Part shown: positions 33,533 to 43,839 of the stretch, one piece after another
How the letters are laid out: every line of letters begins with the position of its first letter
Position numbering within the stretch: the stretch's first letter is position 1
Assembly (NCBI GenBank): GCA_029204225.1
Contig: CM055106.1
Location: forward strand, 42,174,368 to 42,238,367
DNA length: 64,000 nt
Direction of reading: 5' to 3'
DNA from: Diphasiastrum complanatum
Lineage: Eukaryota; Streptophyta; Lycopodiopsida; Lycopodiales; Lycopodiaceae
Program-made: the position numbers and the translations under genes
The notes under the pieces: generated by a model
Told to the model about the DNA's origin: nothing
The model's database searches: none
Seen by the model: only the letters and a program-made list of their open reading frames with translations

Positions 33533-33829
33533 ATGCCTCGAGAATGCGAGCCCTCTCCTCAGAGGGGATGACCATACAAACGCCGATCCCGTAGCGCCCC
33601 CCCGTGGGTCAGACTCGCAATCCCCCCAAATGTGCTCGAACCCGAGAGGCGTTCCCTGTGAACTGCTTTCGACAAAAAGGGCAACGCCACTTTTTGTCGG
33701 GCATCAAATCCACCTCATCCCAAATGGGAGGAGCGGCCATCTCTCTGTCTCTCTCAATCACACACACAAGCACGCAAATCTAATATCTCTCTCTCTCTCC
33801 TCCTAAACTCAATTTTTGCTCACAATTTA

Positions 33830-34680
33830 TCAGAATTTTCTGACATTGTTGATTACCCATATGATGACCTTGAAAGTGAGATAGATTATGATAAAGATGG
33901 CAATTGGAAATCTGGCAATGAGGCCTTGGAGGCCATGATTGAAAAATCTAAAGCCTATGAAAAAATTTTGCCTACAGAGGAGGAATTTCTGGAATTCCAA
34001 AAAAGATATCCCCCTAGGGCTAGATATATCCCCTCTGAAAATGTAGAGGCCATTGGAGGACATGACATTAGCAGAGCAAACGTCGTTGATTCCGATGATT
34101 ATGATGTGGTAAGTAGATAATATATTGGTATTGATATTGTTCAGTTTTCTTATTTCTTATTGGTATTGATATTGTTCAGTTTTCTTATTGAGTTTGTAGT
34201 GTTATGTATCATTCTAAATTTATTTTCTTTTCTCGTTTACAGGATGCTATTGAAATAGATGTCTTTGGTATGAGACATGGAGGCGTCCGAGGTGTATTAG
34301 CCGGGAGAAAAGATGTTTCTCTATCTCATTATTTGAAAAACTTTCAAAATAATGAGATTTGTATATACCATTCATCTTATAATTCATATGCAACCACTGT
34401 CATTATGGACATCAAATCATTATCAGTTTGTTTAAGAGGCCATAAGTAGGCAAGAGGAACATATAAAATAATTTTTGTGAAGAGAGATTTGGCTATTAAG
34501 ATATTGGGTTATACTCCCAATGAGACTACGAAAAGATCATCTGCAATGGCCCTTTATTCGAGTAACATTGATATGAGCAAGAGAAAAAATTTAGAATTTT
34601 TGGATCCATATGAAAGGAGATTATTCCTTCATGACAATACCATCCGTCTGAATCTTGAAGAGGATGATGATGATAGTTAA
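33830..34680 (+). CDS. unrecognised ORF, two exons plus an internal stop
   Basis: Exon-like frame ending DSDDYDVV at a GTAAGTAG donor (about 34108), intron about 34109-34241 with a TTTACAG acceptor, then DAIEIDVFGMRHGGVRGVLA, HYLKNFQNNEICIYHSSYNS, ICLRGHK-type end with TAG at 34447-34449. After it the same style continues (34477-34680: FVKRDLAIKILGYTPNETTK, LDPYERRLFLHDNTIRLNLE, acidic end). Acidic and Lys-rich; no family recognised. It converges on the minus-strand ORF at 34710-35398 with only 29 bases between the stops. Confidence 0.4.
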
Positions 34681-34709
34681 ATAATTTTTTGTAATAGTTT
34701 TTTGATATA

Positions 34710-35398
34710 TTACAAGGATCTCTCTTTTGTAATGAATTTGAATGTCTTTCGAAATATCGTAATACTTGGCGAGTTTTTAGCTTGATATCTAGATTGTGCT
34801 CTTATGTAAAACCACCAAAAAAGTTGAGCTAAATATTTATTTCTTGAATTGTGTCCTCCATGATTTGTTGCTCTATGAAATGCTCCCCTTGCTTGCCAAT
34901 GAGATTTTTCCATGCCTTGTGATGACCAGATACTTAAGCTCCCATATTCCTTTGCAAAATAAGTTGCATGATGAAGAAGGATGTGCTGCAAACAATAGTT
35001 TTGACTAGTTACATCAGTAGAAAAAAATATAAGCATGAATGAGAAAATTACTAGATAATGATATAGATTAGCACCATGTCATGAGTAACGTTGTCTTTTC
35101 CCCAACAATCATGTACAGATTTTACAAATGTGGTGCAATGATTTTGCAAAGTCCTCATATCTTCTGATGGTCCACACTTGTCCCTTTTCCACTCGATTAC
35201 TTCCTTCCAGTGTTCGTGTGTCTTGAACAATTTCTCTCCATATTTCGTATCTAACACTTGATTCTTTGCATGTGTGATTGGATAAGAATCTTCTTGTTTT
35301 AGCACTTCCAATTGATGGCTTATTAGGAACGTTTCCTTTTTTCCCGAAGAGTCTGTCACTTCTTTCAATCGTGACATTCCCTTTATGTAGTCCTGCAT
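34710..35398 (-). CDS. unrecognised two-exon ORF with transposase-like C-terminus
   Basis: Exon 1 (from 35398) begins MQDYIKGMSRLKEVTDSSGK and runs to about DCWGKDNVTHDM. A TTGCAG acceptor at 34986-34990 opens exon 2 (34985-34710, 91 codons): HILLHHATYFAKEYGSLSIW, SSQGMEKSHWQARGAFHRAT, NHGG. The G-S-L-x-x-x-S-x-Q-G-x-E-K and R-A-T-N-H-G-G pattern resembles the C-terminal part of large transposase-like proteins seen in many eukaryotes (from memory, family not certain). The donor site (ATG|GTGCTA) is weak. Could be half of an undescribed element together with the converging ORF. Confidence 0.4.
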
Positions 35399-35496
35399 TT
35401 GACAGAACTATTTTCAACCTCCTAATTGCCGCCTTACACAGACCCTAAACCCTAAACTCACACACACCATGTCTCGTACACGCGCATGCACGTGCG

Positions 35497-35886
35497 TGTA
35501 AAATTCCAAGGCCTAGCTATGGAGTATCATAACAGCATAGTAAGCACACTATGAAAGCTTCAGAAAACCAGCTATGGAGTAGAACACAAAAGCAAGAGAG
35601 AGAGGACTTCAAAGCTCACACAACATGAATGAATATTCAAAGTGTAGTAGAGCGTGGAAACCCCTCCAAAGTTTGGGCTACATATAGCATGTTATGTATA
35701 GAGGTGGTGTCTTGCTAATTCTAGCTCTAGAACCCACATGGGTCCTTAACCTACTTGATTTACTTGCCTAATTAGCACAAGTGGGGTGTACTATGTACAT
35801 AAATGTTTTACCCCCATGTCTTATGCACAACTTACAAGTTACAAGTATACAAGCCTTAAGGGGCAAAATAGGCATTTATTTCAACA
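35497..35886 (-). repeat. 3' LTR of Copia family A copy 2
   Basis: TGTAAAATTCC...ATTTCAACA on the + strand. Differs from the other LTR at the fourth base (A for C) and four further sites; otherwise identical. Confidence 0.95.
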
Positions 35887-37800
35887 ACCCCCCTCAATGG
35901 CTATTTTGTTCATACCAACACCTAGCATGCTACGAAACTTTTCAAATTTTTCTCCACTAAGTGCCTTAGTAAAGATATCTGCTGCTTGTTCGTTGGTATC
36001 ACAGTATTCGAGCTGAATTTCTCCGCTTTGTATCTTCTCTCGTAAGAAGTGTTGATCCACCTCAATATGCTTCGTACGAGCATGGTACACAGGATTTTTG
36101 GCAAGCTGGATGCAACTCTAGCTGTCACACTGAAGAATAGTAGGACCATCCTGTGGAATCTGCACCTCCCCAAGAAGTCTCCTGAGCCATATTGCCTCGC
36201 AGGTAGCTTTTGCCGCTGCCCTGTACTCAGCCTCTGTCGATGATAAGGTAACTGTGGGCTGTTTCTTGCTACACCAAGAAATGGCCCCTGAACCAAGGTT
36301 AAAAGTGTAACCTGTGGTCGACTTTCGATCATCCCTATCACCTGCCCAATCCGAATCAGTAAAGCCTCCAAGCTGAAGCTTTCCGTCATCTGTGTACTCA
36401 ATTCCATAGCAGGTTGTCCCTTTGACATACCTCAAAACCCTCTTGGCTGCTTTCCAATGTGCTTCAGTTGGAGAACTCATGAACTGGCTTGCTACACCAA
36501 CCGCATAGGAAATGTCTGGTCTCGTAGTGGTGAGATAAATCAGGCTACCCACAAGCTGCCTATTAAGAGTCTCGTCCACAAAAGGAGTGCCATCATCTCT
36601 GGATGGCTTACTACTGGTATCAATGGGCGTGAAAACGGGTTTGCAATCCTGCATGTTGAACCTGTTCAAAACTTCACATGCATAGTTGCCTTGGGAAATA
36701 AACACACGGTTTTCCTTTTTCCAAACCTCCAAACCAAGACAATAGTGGATTAAGCCCAAATCCTTCATCTCGAACTCATTTGATAAATGAGCCTTCACCT
36801 TTTCAATAAGCTGCCCATTGTTACCCGTGATGACCAAGTCATCCACATAGAGAACTATCAAAACAATGTTCCCATCTTCCTCCTTCACGAACAGGTTGCA
36901 GTCGGACTGACTCTTTATGAATTGCTCCTTGGCAAAATAGTCGTCAATACGACTATACCAGGCCCTGGGTGCCTGCTTCAAACCATATAAGGCCTTCTTA
37001 AGCCTGCATACCATACTTTCCTTGCCCTTAGCCTCAAAACCTTGTGGCTGTTCCATGTAGACTTCTTCAGCCAACTGTCCATTAAGAAAAGCACTCTTCA
37101 CGTCCATTTGATGGACCTCCCAACTAAAAAATGCAGCCAATGCTAAAACCAACCTGATAGACGTCATCTTAGCTACCTGTGCAAACGTCTCATCATAGTC
37201 CAAGCCCTCCTTCTGTGCATAGCCTTTAGCAACCAGCCTTGCCTTATGCTTTTCGATGCTCCCATCAGATTTGTATTTGGTCCTGTAGACCCACTTACAG
37301 CCAATAGGACGCTTCCCTTTTGGTAACTTCACCAAATTCCATGTATCATTCTTGAGAATGGAGTCGTACTCCTCTTGCATAGCATGTTGCCATACCTTCT
37401 CATCTGCTGCCTCAACGAATGTATGTGGATCTTGTGAATCCAAAATAGTAGTCATAAGTGCATAGTTTGTCTCCTGGTGTTCATGCTGCTGGGCTTGCCT
37501 TTGAGACCTCCTAGCCCCTGGATTGCTGCTCTCTCCCTCATCCAATATCAAACCATCCTGCACAGTTTGCCAATACCACTTGGGAAACTTCTTCCTTGCA
37601 GTTGGTGATGAAGACGGTGAATAGGACTCAACAGATTTGCCCCTTTCCTTCCGCTTCCTAGCCTCCTCGGATTCTTCCTCTTGATCACTCATATGATCAT
37701 CCTGAGGCTCCCCAATATAAGGATGTGGGTCATCAAGTATTGGCACAAATTCACTTGTACCATCCTCCATCTTAAGTCCTCTATAGGAGGCGTTTGATCT
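35887..37800 (-). pseudogene. Copia pol: reverse transcriptase and RNase H (copy 2)
   Basis: Open from about 37770 to a stop at 36118-36120 (550 codons). Acidic linker (SDQEEESEEARKRKERGKSV), RT with KRPIGCKWVYRTKY, MDVKSAFLNG, YVDD, and RNase H with DSDWAGDRDD, SSTEAEYRAAAKAT. The stop TAG replaces Gln in CDSQSC; copy 1 has the intact codon. The frame then continues to 35881 (HARTKHIEVDQHF, ADIFTKALSGEKF). Identity with copy 1 is very high across the overlap. Confidence 0.93.
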
Positions 37801-38802
37801 TCTTCAAAGATCACATCTCGACTTATGATCCTTTTCTTGCTAGTAAGATCGTAAAGTCTGTAAGCTTTGCTTTCTTCACTGTATCCCAAGAAAATACTCT
37901 TTGCTGATTTTGCATCTAGCTTCTTCCTGTTATCCTTGGGAATATGGGCATAGGCTGTGCAACCAAACACTCGCAAAGCGCCTACCTTGGGCTTAATGCC
38001 GCTAAATGCCTCTTCTGGAGTCTTGCCTTCCACAGCTTGGACTTCTATTCAACAAAAGCACTGCTGTGTGCATTGCCTTGCCCCAAAAAGAGTTGGGCAA
38101 CCCCTTTGCCTTGAGCATGCACCTTGCACACTCCACAATAGTTCGGTTCTTTCTCTCTGCTACGCCGTTTTGCTGAGGGGTATGAGGAGCTGTAAGCTGC
38201 CTTTTGATCGCATTGGCCTTGCAGAATTCCACAAATTCTGTCTTAATGAACTCTCCACCACCGTCTGACCTGAGCATCTTTATCTTCTTTCCTGAATGTT
38301 CTTCTACCAAAGCTTTGAAATGCAGGAAGTACTTGAATGCTTCAGATTTTGACTTCAAGGAATAAATCCAAATCTTGCGTGAGAAGTCATCAATAAAGGT
38401 CATAAAGTAATATGCCCCCCCTGCAGATTTTGTTTGCGTTGGCCCCCACAAATCTGAATGTATCAAGTCAAGTATGCCTGCTGCCCTGGTGGTGCTTTCC
38501 TTGGGAAACTTATGTCTTTGCTGTTTTCCCATAGCGCAAGCCTCGCAAACTGAAGAGCTTGGCTTAACAACTGGAAGCCCCTCCACCATATGATGCTGGT
38601 TCAACACCTGCATGCTTTGGTAGCCAAGATGTCCATACCTCTCATGCCACAACCTATCCACATCCCCTCCTTTTGCTGTATAAGCATGCTGACTGAGGAT
38701 AGAAGTGTATAACCTGTATAGATTATCTTCCTGCAATCCTTTGGCCAGATTATCACTCAAGTCCAACACAAGACAAGAAGTAGCATCAAATTCTACTTTC
38801 AT
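37689..38802 (-). pseudogene. Copia integrase (copy 2), frameshifted
   Basis: Pre-integrase HHCC finger (LWHERYGHLGYQSM, CEACAMGKQ), core with HSDLWGPTQTKSAGG, FMTFIDDFSRKIWIY and NGVAERKNRT supplying the D-D-E residues, then a frameshift near 38035. The C-terminal part (GKTPEEAFSGIKPKVGALRV, RVFGCTAYAHIPKD, KSIFLGYSEESKAYRLYD) lies in the next frame and shifts again near 37770. Integrase inserts the element cDNA; this copy cannot make a full one. Confidence 0.92.
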
Positions 38803-38869
38803 ACTTTGTTGAGTGATAGCTCCTACTGAAAGAAGATTTTTAGCAAGTCCTGGTACATATAAGACATTC

Positions 38870-40000
38870 TTAATGACTGACTTCTCCTGATGGAAGCTTT
38901 ACAGGTACTGTGCCCTTTCCCTTGACCTTGTGTGTTGAGTTGTCACCTAGGCACACCTCTTGTCCATCACTAATCCCCACAAAGGTATCAAACCAATCCC
39001 TATGAGGGGTCATGTGCTTTGAAGCACCTGAGTCAATGTACCAACCACCTGTTGTAGCTTGTGAAGCCAATGCAACAGAGAATAACTCAGCTTGCCTTAT
39101 GGCACTCTGCTCCTTTCTTGCAACACTCTCAACAACATTTCCTCCTTGCTTCTTTCTGCCCTTCTTTTGGTCTGCAAGCTTCTTCGTGCACTCAAAAGCA
39201 AAGTGTCCATATTTACCACAGTAATTGCAATTCTCCTTCCTTCGAGGTGTGGAAGAAGTATTCGAGGAGGGTTGTGCTTCTGACATCGGCAAGTTCTCCA
39301 TTCCTTGCTCAAGTGTTTGTGGTGTTCCTTTGTTCTTGCCTTTACCTTTCTTCTTATCCTTAGCTGGATTTTGCTTTTTCTTAGAAGCAAAGGCATGCTC
39401 CTGGAAATCTTCCCTCTTGGAGAGATTAACTCTCCTCATCTCCTCCTGTAACAAGAGACCGTAGACTTCTTCATAGGTAGGGATCTTCTCTCTCACTGAT
39501 ATCATCATCACAAAGTTCTGATAAGCATATGACAAGCTATTCAGAACTATTGGCACCAAGTCTTTGTCAGCAATAGACTCTCCAAGTACAGAAAGCTGAT
39601 ATCTAATATCCTGAATCTTAGTAAAATGATCAGTAACTGTCTCCCCTGTCTCCATTCTGAGAGTATACAACTTGTTCTTCAAGTAGAGAAACCTGGTTGT
39701 ACTTGCTGTCTCATACAATGCACAAAGAATGTGCCATGCATCCACAGGCCCTTTGGCTGACCTGATTAGAGGAATCACATTATCCCTCACTGACATGTTG
39801 ATGATTCTGTGTGCCTTTTCCCCTCTCTTGATATAGTCCTTAAGTTCAAGTTCAGATGTTGGAACAGGCTCCTCACCTGTCACAAGCTTCCAACATTCTT
39901 TGTCTTCAAGAATGTTCTTGATCTTGAATTTCCATATGCTAAAGTTAGTGCCATCAAGCCGGCTGGCTTCACTCAGCATGCTCTCTGCAAGACTAGACAT
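38870..40000 (-). pseudogene. Copia gag and protease start (copy 2)
   Basis: I choose the ATG at 39998-40000 (MSSLAESMLSEASRLDGTNF) because the 16 upstream codons of the open frame are unlike gag. UBN2-type capsid (WKFKIKNILEDKECWKLVTG, LYETASTTRFLYLKNKLYTL), zinc knuckle CNYCGKYGHFAFEC, Lys-rich linker, protease active site YIDSGASKHMT. The frame ends SGEVSH* at 38870 because about two bases are missing; the expected continuation (NVLYVPGLAKNLLSVGA) is found directly downstream in another frame. Confidence 0.92.
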
Positions 40001-40408
40001 AGCTGGATAGAAATAAAACACAAAAGGCAAACTGGGGTTTTCACCCAACTAGGGTATGCAGCCACTTGCTCAATAACCCTCAGCTTCTGGATTTGAAACT
40101 ATCCCCCTGTATGGCTGTCCTAGCCCTTGTCCAAGATCCACTCAGAACTTTCACTGAAGTCCCCACTGTAGAAAGCGCCCTCCTACAGTCCTGGCTGTCC
40201 AAAAGACTCAAAATTTTGTCTCAAATTAGAAACTTTTTGGCTCCCTGTACTCCCCTTGCCAATAGTACTCCAACCATGCAGATAGCACAGAGATCAGATT
40301 CCCCTACAAAAAGTGCTCTCTCCTCAAAGGTAAGCTGCTCTCCAGGAATGGCAGGAATCTGATCAAAAACAGGTCCAAGCTTTCACGACACCATAGGCAA
40401 CATAACCT
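40001..40408 (-). other. leader of Copia family A copy 2
   Basis: Untranslated stretch between priming site and gag start. No tandem repeat seen, unlike the leaders at 6.1, 20.4 and 55.2 kb. Confidence 0.7.
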
Positions 40409-40420
40409 GCTCTGATACCA
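40409..40420 (-). other. primer binding site of Copia family A copy 2
   Basis: GCTCTGATACCA, complement of the initiator tRNA-Met priming site, directly abutting the LTR at 40421. Confidence 0.93.
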
Positions 40421-40810
40421 TGTCAAATTCCAAGGCCTAGCTATGGAGTATCATAACAGCATAGTAAGCACACTATGAAAGCTTCAGAAAACCAGTTATG
40501 GAGTAGAACACAAAAGCAAGAGAGAGAGGACTTCAAAGCTCACACAACATGAATGAATATTCAAAGTGTAGTAGGGCGTGGAAAGCCCTCCAAAGTTTGG
40601 GCTACATATAGCATGTTATGTATAGAGATGGTGTCTTGCTAATTCTAGCTCTAGAACCCACATGGGTCCTTAACCTACTTGATTTACTTGCCTAATTAGC
40701 ACAAGTGGGGTGTACTATGTACATAAATGTTTTACCCCCATGTCTTATGCACAACTTACAAGTTACAAGTATACAAGCCTTAAGGGGCAAAATAGGCATT
40801 TATTTCAACA
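40421..40810 (-). repeat. 5' LTR of Copia family A copy 2
   Basis: TGTCAAATTCC...ATTTCAACA on the + strand; pairs with 35497-35886 (385 of 390 positions equal by eye). Confidence 0.95.
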
Positions 40811-40812
40811 GT

Positions 40813-40881
<69 letters not shown>

Positions 40882-40980
40882 CACTCTCTGTCTCTTCCTC
40901 ACTCTCTCTCTCACACACAAATCACCACACACACACATAGATGCATACACAAATCAACTAACCCACACACACAGAAATCA

Positions 40981-41035
<55 letters not shown>

Positions 41036-41100
41036 ATAACCCACCCAAATGCACACACTCTCTCTCTCTCTCTCTCTCTCCCGCCCTCTTTCTCTCCTCT
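40811..41100. repeat. CA and CT microsatellite block
   Basis: AC repeats at 40813-40842, CT at 40846-40874, AC at 40983-41034, CT at 41060-41081. It is the target tract of the Copia insertion. His/Thr/Ser open frames here are artefacts. Confidence 0.95.
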
Positions 41101-41149
41101 CTCAGCTTCTCGGGCTTCTGCGAACCGTTTCGCTGCCTGCGCGCCCTTC

Positions 41150-41215
41150 TGGTTTAAAAAAAAAAAAAAAAAATATTAAAAAACGCGTCCGGGGCCCGGA
41201 CGCGTGGAGATGCCA
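41150..41215. repeat. partial GC-palindrome element, GGACGCG type
   Basis: A-run (41156-41173), TATTAAAAAACGCGTCCGGG, then GCCCGGACGCGT. One arm of the type seen at 29.9-30.4 kb, abutting the LINE fragment. Confidence 0.5.
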
Positions 41216-41966
41216 AATGATACAAGTAGGAGGTGAGAAGCCTGAGAGAACCATGATAGCCTGTAGCCCTGATCGTGAAGATGCTGTGAGGAGGATAGTG
41301 CAACCTGTATGTATCGCCTGTCTATCTCTGGTAACGCCCTTATCCTTTGTATATAGGTGATGAGCTGAAGAACTGCCTCGATCTGTATAGGTGGAATTGC
41401 AAACACGGCCAGGAGAATCTCGTGTGGAACAGAAGGCTTCGCTCGAATCAACCGAGCTAGCATGGTGGTCTGTAATCGTTAGAGACTGGCCCAGTGTGAA
41501 GAAGGGAGACCTACACACCATGTCTCTACCGCATATAAAGCCGTGGGGGCAACAATGGTATCGAAGAGGTGACACTTACTGCGAGCATCCTGGATGGACT
41601 TTCGGAAGCAAAATCGCTCTAGCTGAACAAGGGAGGCATGTCCTTTCCCTAGTCGAGTGGTAGCGGCCTGTCTCATGCTAAAAGTAGGACCTGAGAAAAG
41701 GACCCCCAAGTATGTGTAGGAAGGGACCACCTCTAGAATCTGCCCACCCAAAGTAAGCTCCTGTCGCTGCATGAATGCCCTCGAAGTGTTGAAGACCATA
41801 ACCTTGGTCTTCCCAATGTTCACCCCTAGGCCCCATCTGGTGCAAAACTCATGCAAGCAATCCAACTGTCGCTGTAGACCCTCTCTGGTCGGTGAGACCA
41901 ATACCACATCATCAGCATAAAGGAGGATAGCAATCAAGATGTCACCGAGCCTGCATCCAGTGACAT

Positions 41967-41969
<3 letters not shown>
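41216..41969 (-). pseudogene. LINE reverse transcriptase fragment
   Basis: Minus-strand frame from 41937 starts ILIAILLYADDVVLVSPTRE, with YADD the catalytic box of non-LTR reverse transcriptases, followed by LHEFCTRWGLGVNIGKTKVM, SYTYLGVLFS and LFDTIVAPTALYAVETW, the thumb/connection part of L1-like plant LINEs. A frameshift near 41500 moves the remainder (TMLARLIRAKPSVPHEILLA, FGIPPIQ-like, LPEIDRRY) to the frame of 41463-41176. Fragment of roughly 250 codons with no endonuclease; cut at the left end by the palindrome element and at the right by a GA repeat. Confidence 0.85.

Positions 41970-42015
<46 letters not shown>
41970..42015. repeat. (GA)n microsatellite
   Basis: 46 bases of pure AG dinucleotide. 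Confidence 0.97.
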
Positions 42016-42019
<4 letters not shown>

Positions 42020-42224
42020 AGAAGAAGCCAGTGGGAGGCTGTGGGAACCTATGAGAGCCTCTGCGAGCGCCAGTGTGGTGTGAGAGAGGGTCGGTCGAGA
42101 TGGCAGGGTGCACACCAACTGACGTGAGCGTTTGTCCTGTACCTATTCGCATGCAATTTAGGCTTGTTTTTTGTTTTTCACAGTTTATTTCCATTGTGGT
42201 ATTTGGCTTGACGGTCTTTGTGTG

Positions 42225-42545
42225 CAGAGGGCGAAGCTCGACGAAGACATCCGAAGGCACAATGAAAGGCATCGGAAGCAGGAAGTAGAATTTCAAGAGA
42301 GCCAGCGAGAGATAATGGCACGACTCTCAGGGCTGCAGCCCTGTGCCCTGCGACTCTCACACCTGCTGCCCCCTACCCCCCGCTGGCGAGGGCAAGGAAA
42401 CACAGCGGATTGGAATTAACTACACTGCAGAACAGCTGGCCATGGTCAGGGAAAGGGTCCTTCGTTGTCAGGCCAGCCAGGAGGCAGAGCGACAGAATAA
42501 TGCACCTGACCGGGACGACAAGTCTGTGGGCTCTTCGACGCCCTA
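42225..42545 (+). pseudogene. repeat-borne ORF fragment with RRHNER coiled region, copy 1
   Basis: Reads AKLDEDIRRHNERHRKQEVE then FQESQREIMARLSGLQ, Arg/Glu/Gln-rich and likely helical, ending in a Pro-rich tail. The same sequence in diverged form is at 49735-49960 (RRHNER, FHESQREIMGRL). The style resembles tails of SANT/Myb-like proteins carried by PIF/Harbinger elements, but I cannot confirm that. Two copies in one window means it is mobile or repeated DNA rather than a unique gene. Confidence 0.4.
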
Positions 42546-42822
42546 GTAATGTAAAGCCTACCTAAATAAGGTCCAGCCGTATGTGGCGCACTCTTTCTAT
42601 GTAATTTTCGGCAGTAAATGAGGCGACATATAGTTAGACAGTAGTTTACAAACAGACCCAGCGTATGTGGTGGGATGCGTAATGTTTTTTTGATACATCT
42701 CTTAAATTAATATACAGTATGCTTTTTTGTGCAACATGCGCCTGGTTTTGTGAAACGCGATCTTTGTACTCTTAACATAATGTATGTATGTGTTTAACAT
42801 ATGTAATATCTGTAATGAGCTG

Positions 42823-42827
<5 letters not shown>

Positions 42828-42890
<63 letters not shown>
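42828..42890. repeat. (GA)n microsatellite
   Basis: 63 bases of pure AG dinucleotide. Confidence 0.97.
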
Positions 42891-42892
<2 letters not shown>

Positions 42893-42929
42893 CGAATGTT
42901 GAGATGAAGCTAGACTGTGCAAAGACCAG

Positions 42930-43025
42930 TTGTTTTTGTTTGCATGTTCTTATGCAATTCTGGAAGTGGAGTCACAATTGGTCCTTCTCGAGATGCTGAT
43001 ATAAGACATAATAGTGTGTAGGTCT
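42930..43025 (+). repeat. dispersed duplication, copy 1
   Basis: GTTCTTATGCAATTCTGGAA ... GGTCCTTCTCGAGATGCTGA is repeated at about 43855-43910; the following ATAAGACATA-AGTGTGTAGG words recur at 43995 and 44528. Confidence 0.6.
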
Positions 43026-43271
43026 TGTGGTTCCCTGTAGTGAATGATACAGTTTTGGTGACCATTCACTTCTTGATTAGGCCTATGCAAGAAGAACTTG
43101 GAAATGAAGTGAGAATGTGCAAAGCCCAACTATGAACTTGGAGAGCCTTGGAGTTTAAAATTGTGAGCAGCAGTTTTGTTGCAGTTGTTTTCCTCAAGCT
43201 ATGGAATTGAGGATGCACACCACACAAGCACCTCAAAACACGCAAAAATGTTGACCTTTTGTTTGGTTTAG

Positions 43272-43668
43272 GCAACTGCACGAGCTAACAAACAGCCAAA
43301 AGAAGGATATCAAATATACTGTTGAGCAAGATTTTGATGATGATGAAAAGTACAAGCCTTCAGTTAGTCAGGAAGAAAGTTCGAGCTCTTCCATAAGTCT
43401 GAAGTGTGACAGAAATAATGAAACGTTTTCACCAGAAATGGCAACAAACACCTTGAGTTTGCACCCTCATAATCTGCATTTGAAAAATTGTTCGCCTTTT
43501 TTTTGTGAGGTCGACCGAATTATGAGTTCCAAGCCACATCCTCTAAGTTCCAAGCCAAGACCTCAATATGGAGAGAGATGTGGACCTTCGAAGCATAATG
43601 AGCTCTCTTCTCAATCTAGCAGCATCCCTTTTGAAAGTATTAGTCGACCCTTTTGGCAGTACATGTAA
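43272..43668 (+). pseudogene. possible captured or nested host exon (C-terminal, Ser-rich)
   Basis: A TTTTGTTTGGTTTAG acceptor precedes an open frame of 131 codons to TAA (first base G belongs to a split codon). It begins QLHELTNSQKKDIKYTVEQD, has an acidic stretch and a Ser-rich middle, and ends SISRPFWQYM. A short leucine-zipper-like start, acidic/Ser-rich tail and final aromatic FW recall the last exon of HD-Zip class I transcription factors, but without the homeodomain this is only a suggestion. It sits inside intron 4 on the same strand as the polymerase gene. Confidence 0.35.
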
Positions 43669-43839
43669 TGAGGATCCTCGTCCCACTTTTTCTCAATCCA
43701 ATTAGTGCTGGATGTAATATATTTTTGAGGAAAAACGAACTTCTTGATTCAAGCAGATATGTGAAAGGAATACAGATGAGTGTACCCTTTTTCATTGAGA
43801 AGTAAAACTGCAATGCTAAAGAAAGCTTCAGCAGAAGAA

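Larger units (their letters stand above)
31346..33745 (-). mobile_element. hAT-superfamily DNA transposon relic 2
   Basis: Minus-strand order: BED finger at 33741-33600 (MAAPPIWDEVDLMPDKKWRC, FCRKQF, VRAHLGGL), Pro/Ala-rich linker (33530-33190), DUF659 (33150-32717) with MFLRSIDASEAGR and CVVQ, intron 32602-32716, VVTDNASNRRG, an in-frame stop in LLMA*YPS, RKHRTIAHFRTFSR, a second intron near 32350-32290, KKPARTRFAFQFIMLEQLHK, then LHRLEPIRRLWRRRWDKFHQ and LEEQRLSYR to about 31636. The 3' end (31630-31380) matches the fragment at 4823-5160. No dimerisation domain was found; it is lost or was spliced from the deleted part. Confidence 0.85.
35497..40810 (-). mobile_element. complete Copia LTR retrotransposon, family A, copy 2
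   Basis: 5314 bases. LTRs at 35497-35886 and 40421-40810 (390 bases each) differ at only five positions by direct reading. Priming site TGGTATCAGAGC at 40420-40409, polypurine tract (TTGAGGGGGG) next to 35887, flanking bases GTGCG/GTGCA consistent with a 5-bp target duplication. Order gag, protease, integrase, RT, RNase H on the minus strand. The coding frame is broken by about three frameshifts and one stop. Inserted into a CA-rich tract within intron 4, antisense to the polymerase gene. Confidence 0.96.

Noticed and set aside
33114-33594. Gly-rich or Trp/Arg-rich plus-strand open frames
   Set aside because: Antisense of the Pro/Ala-rich linker in the hAT transposase, which is the frame with family motifs.
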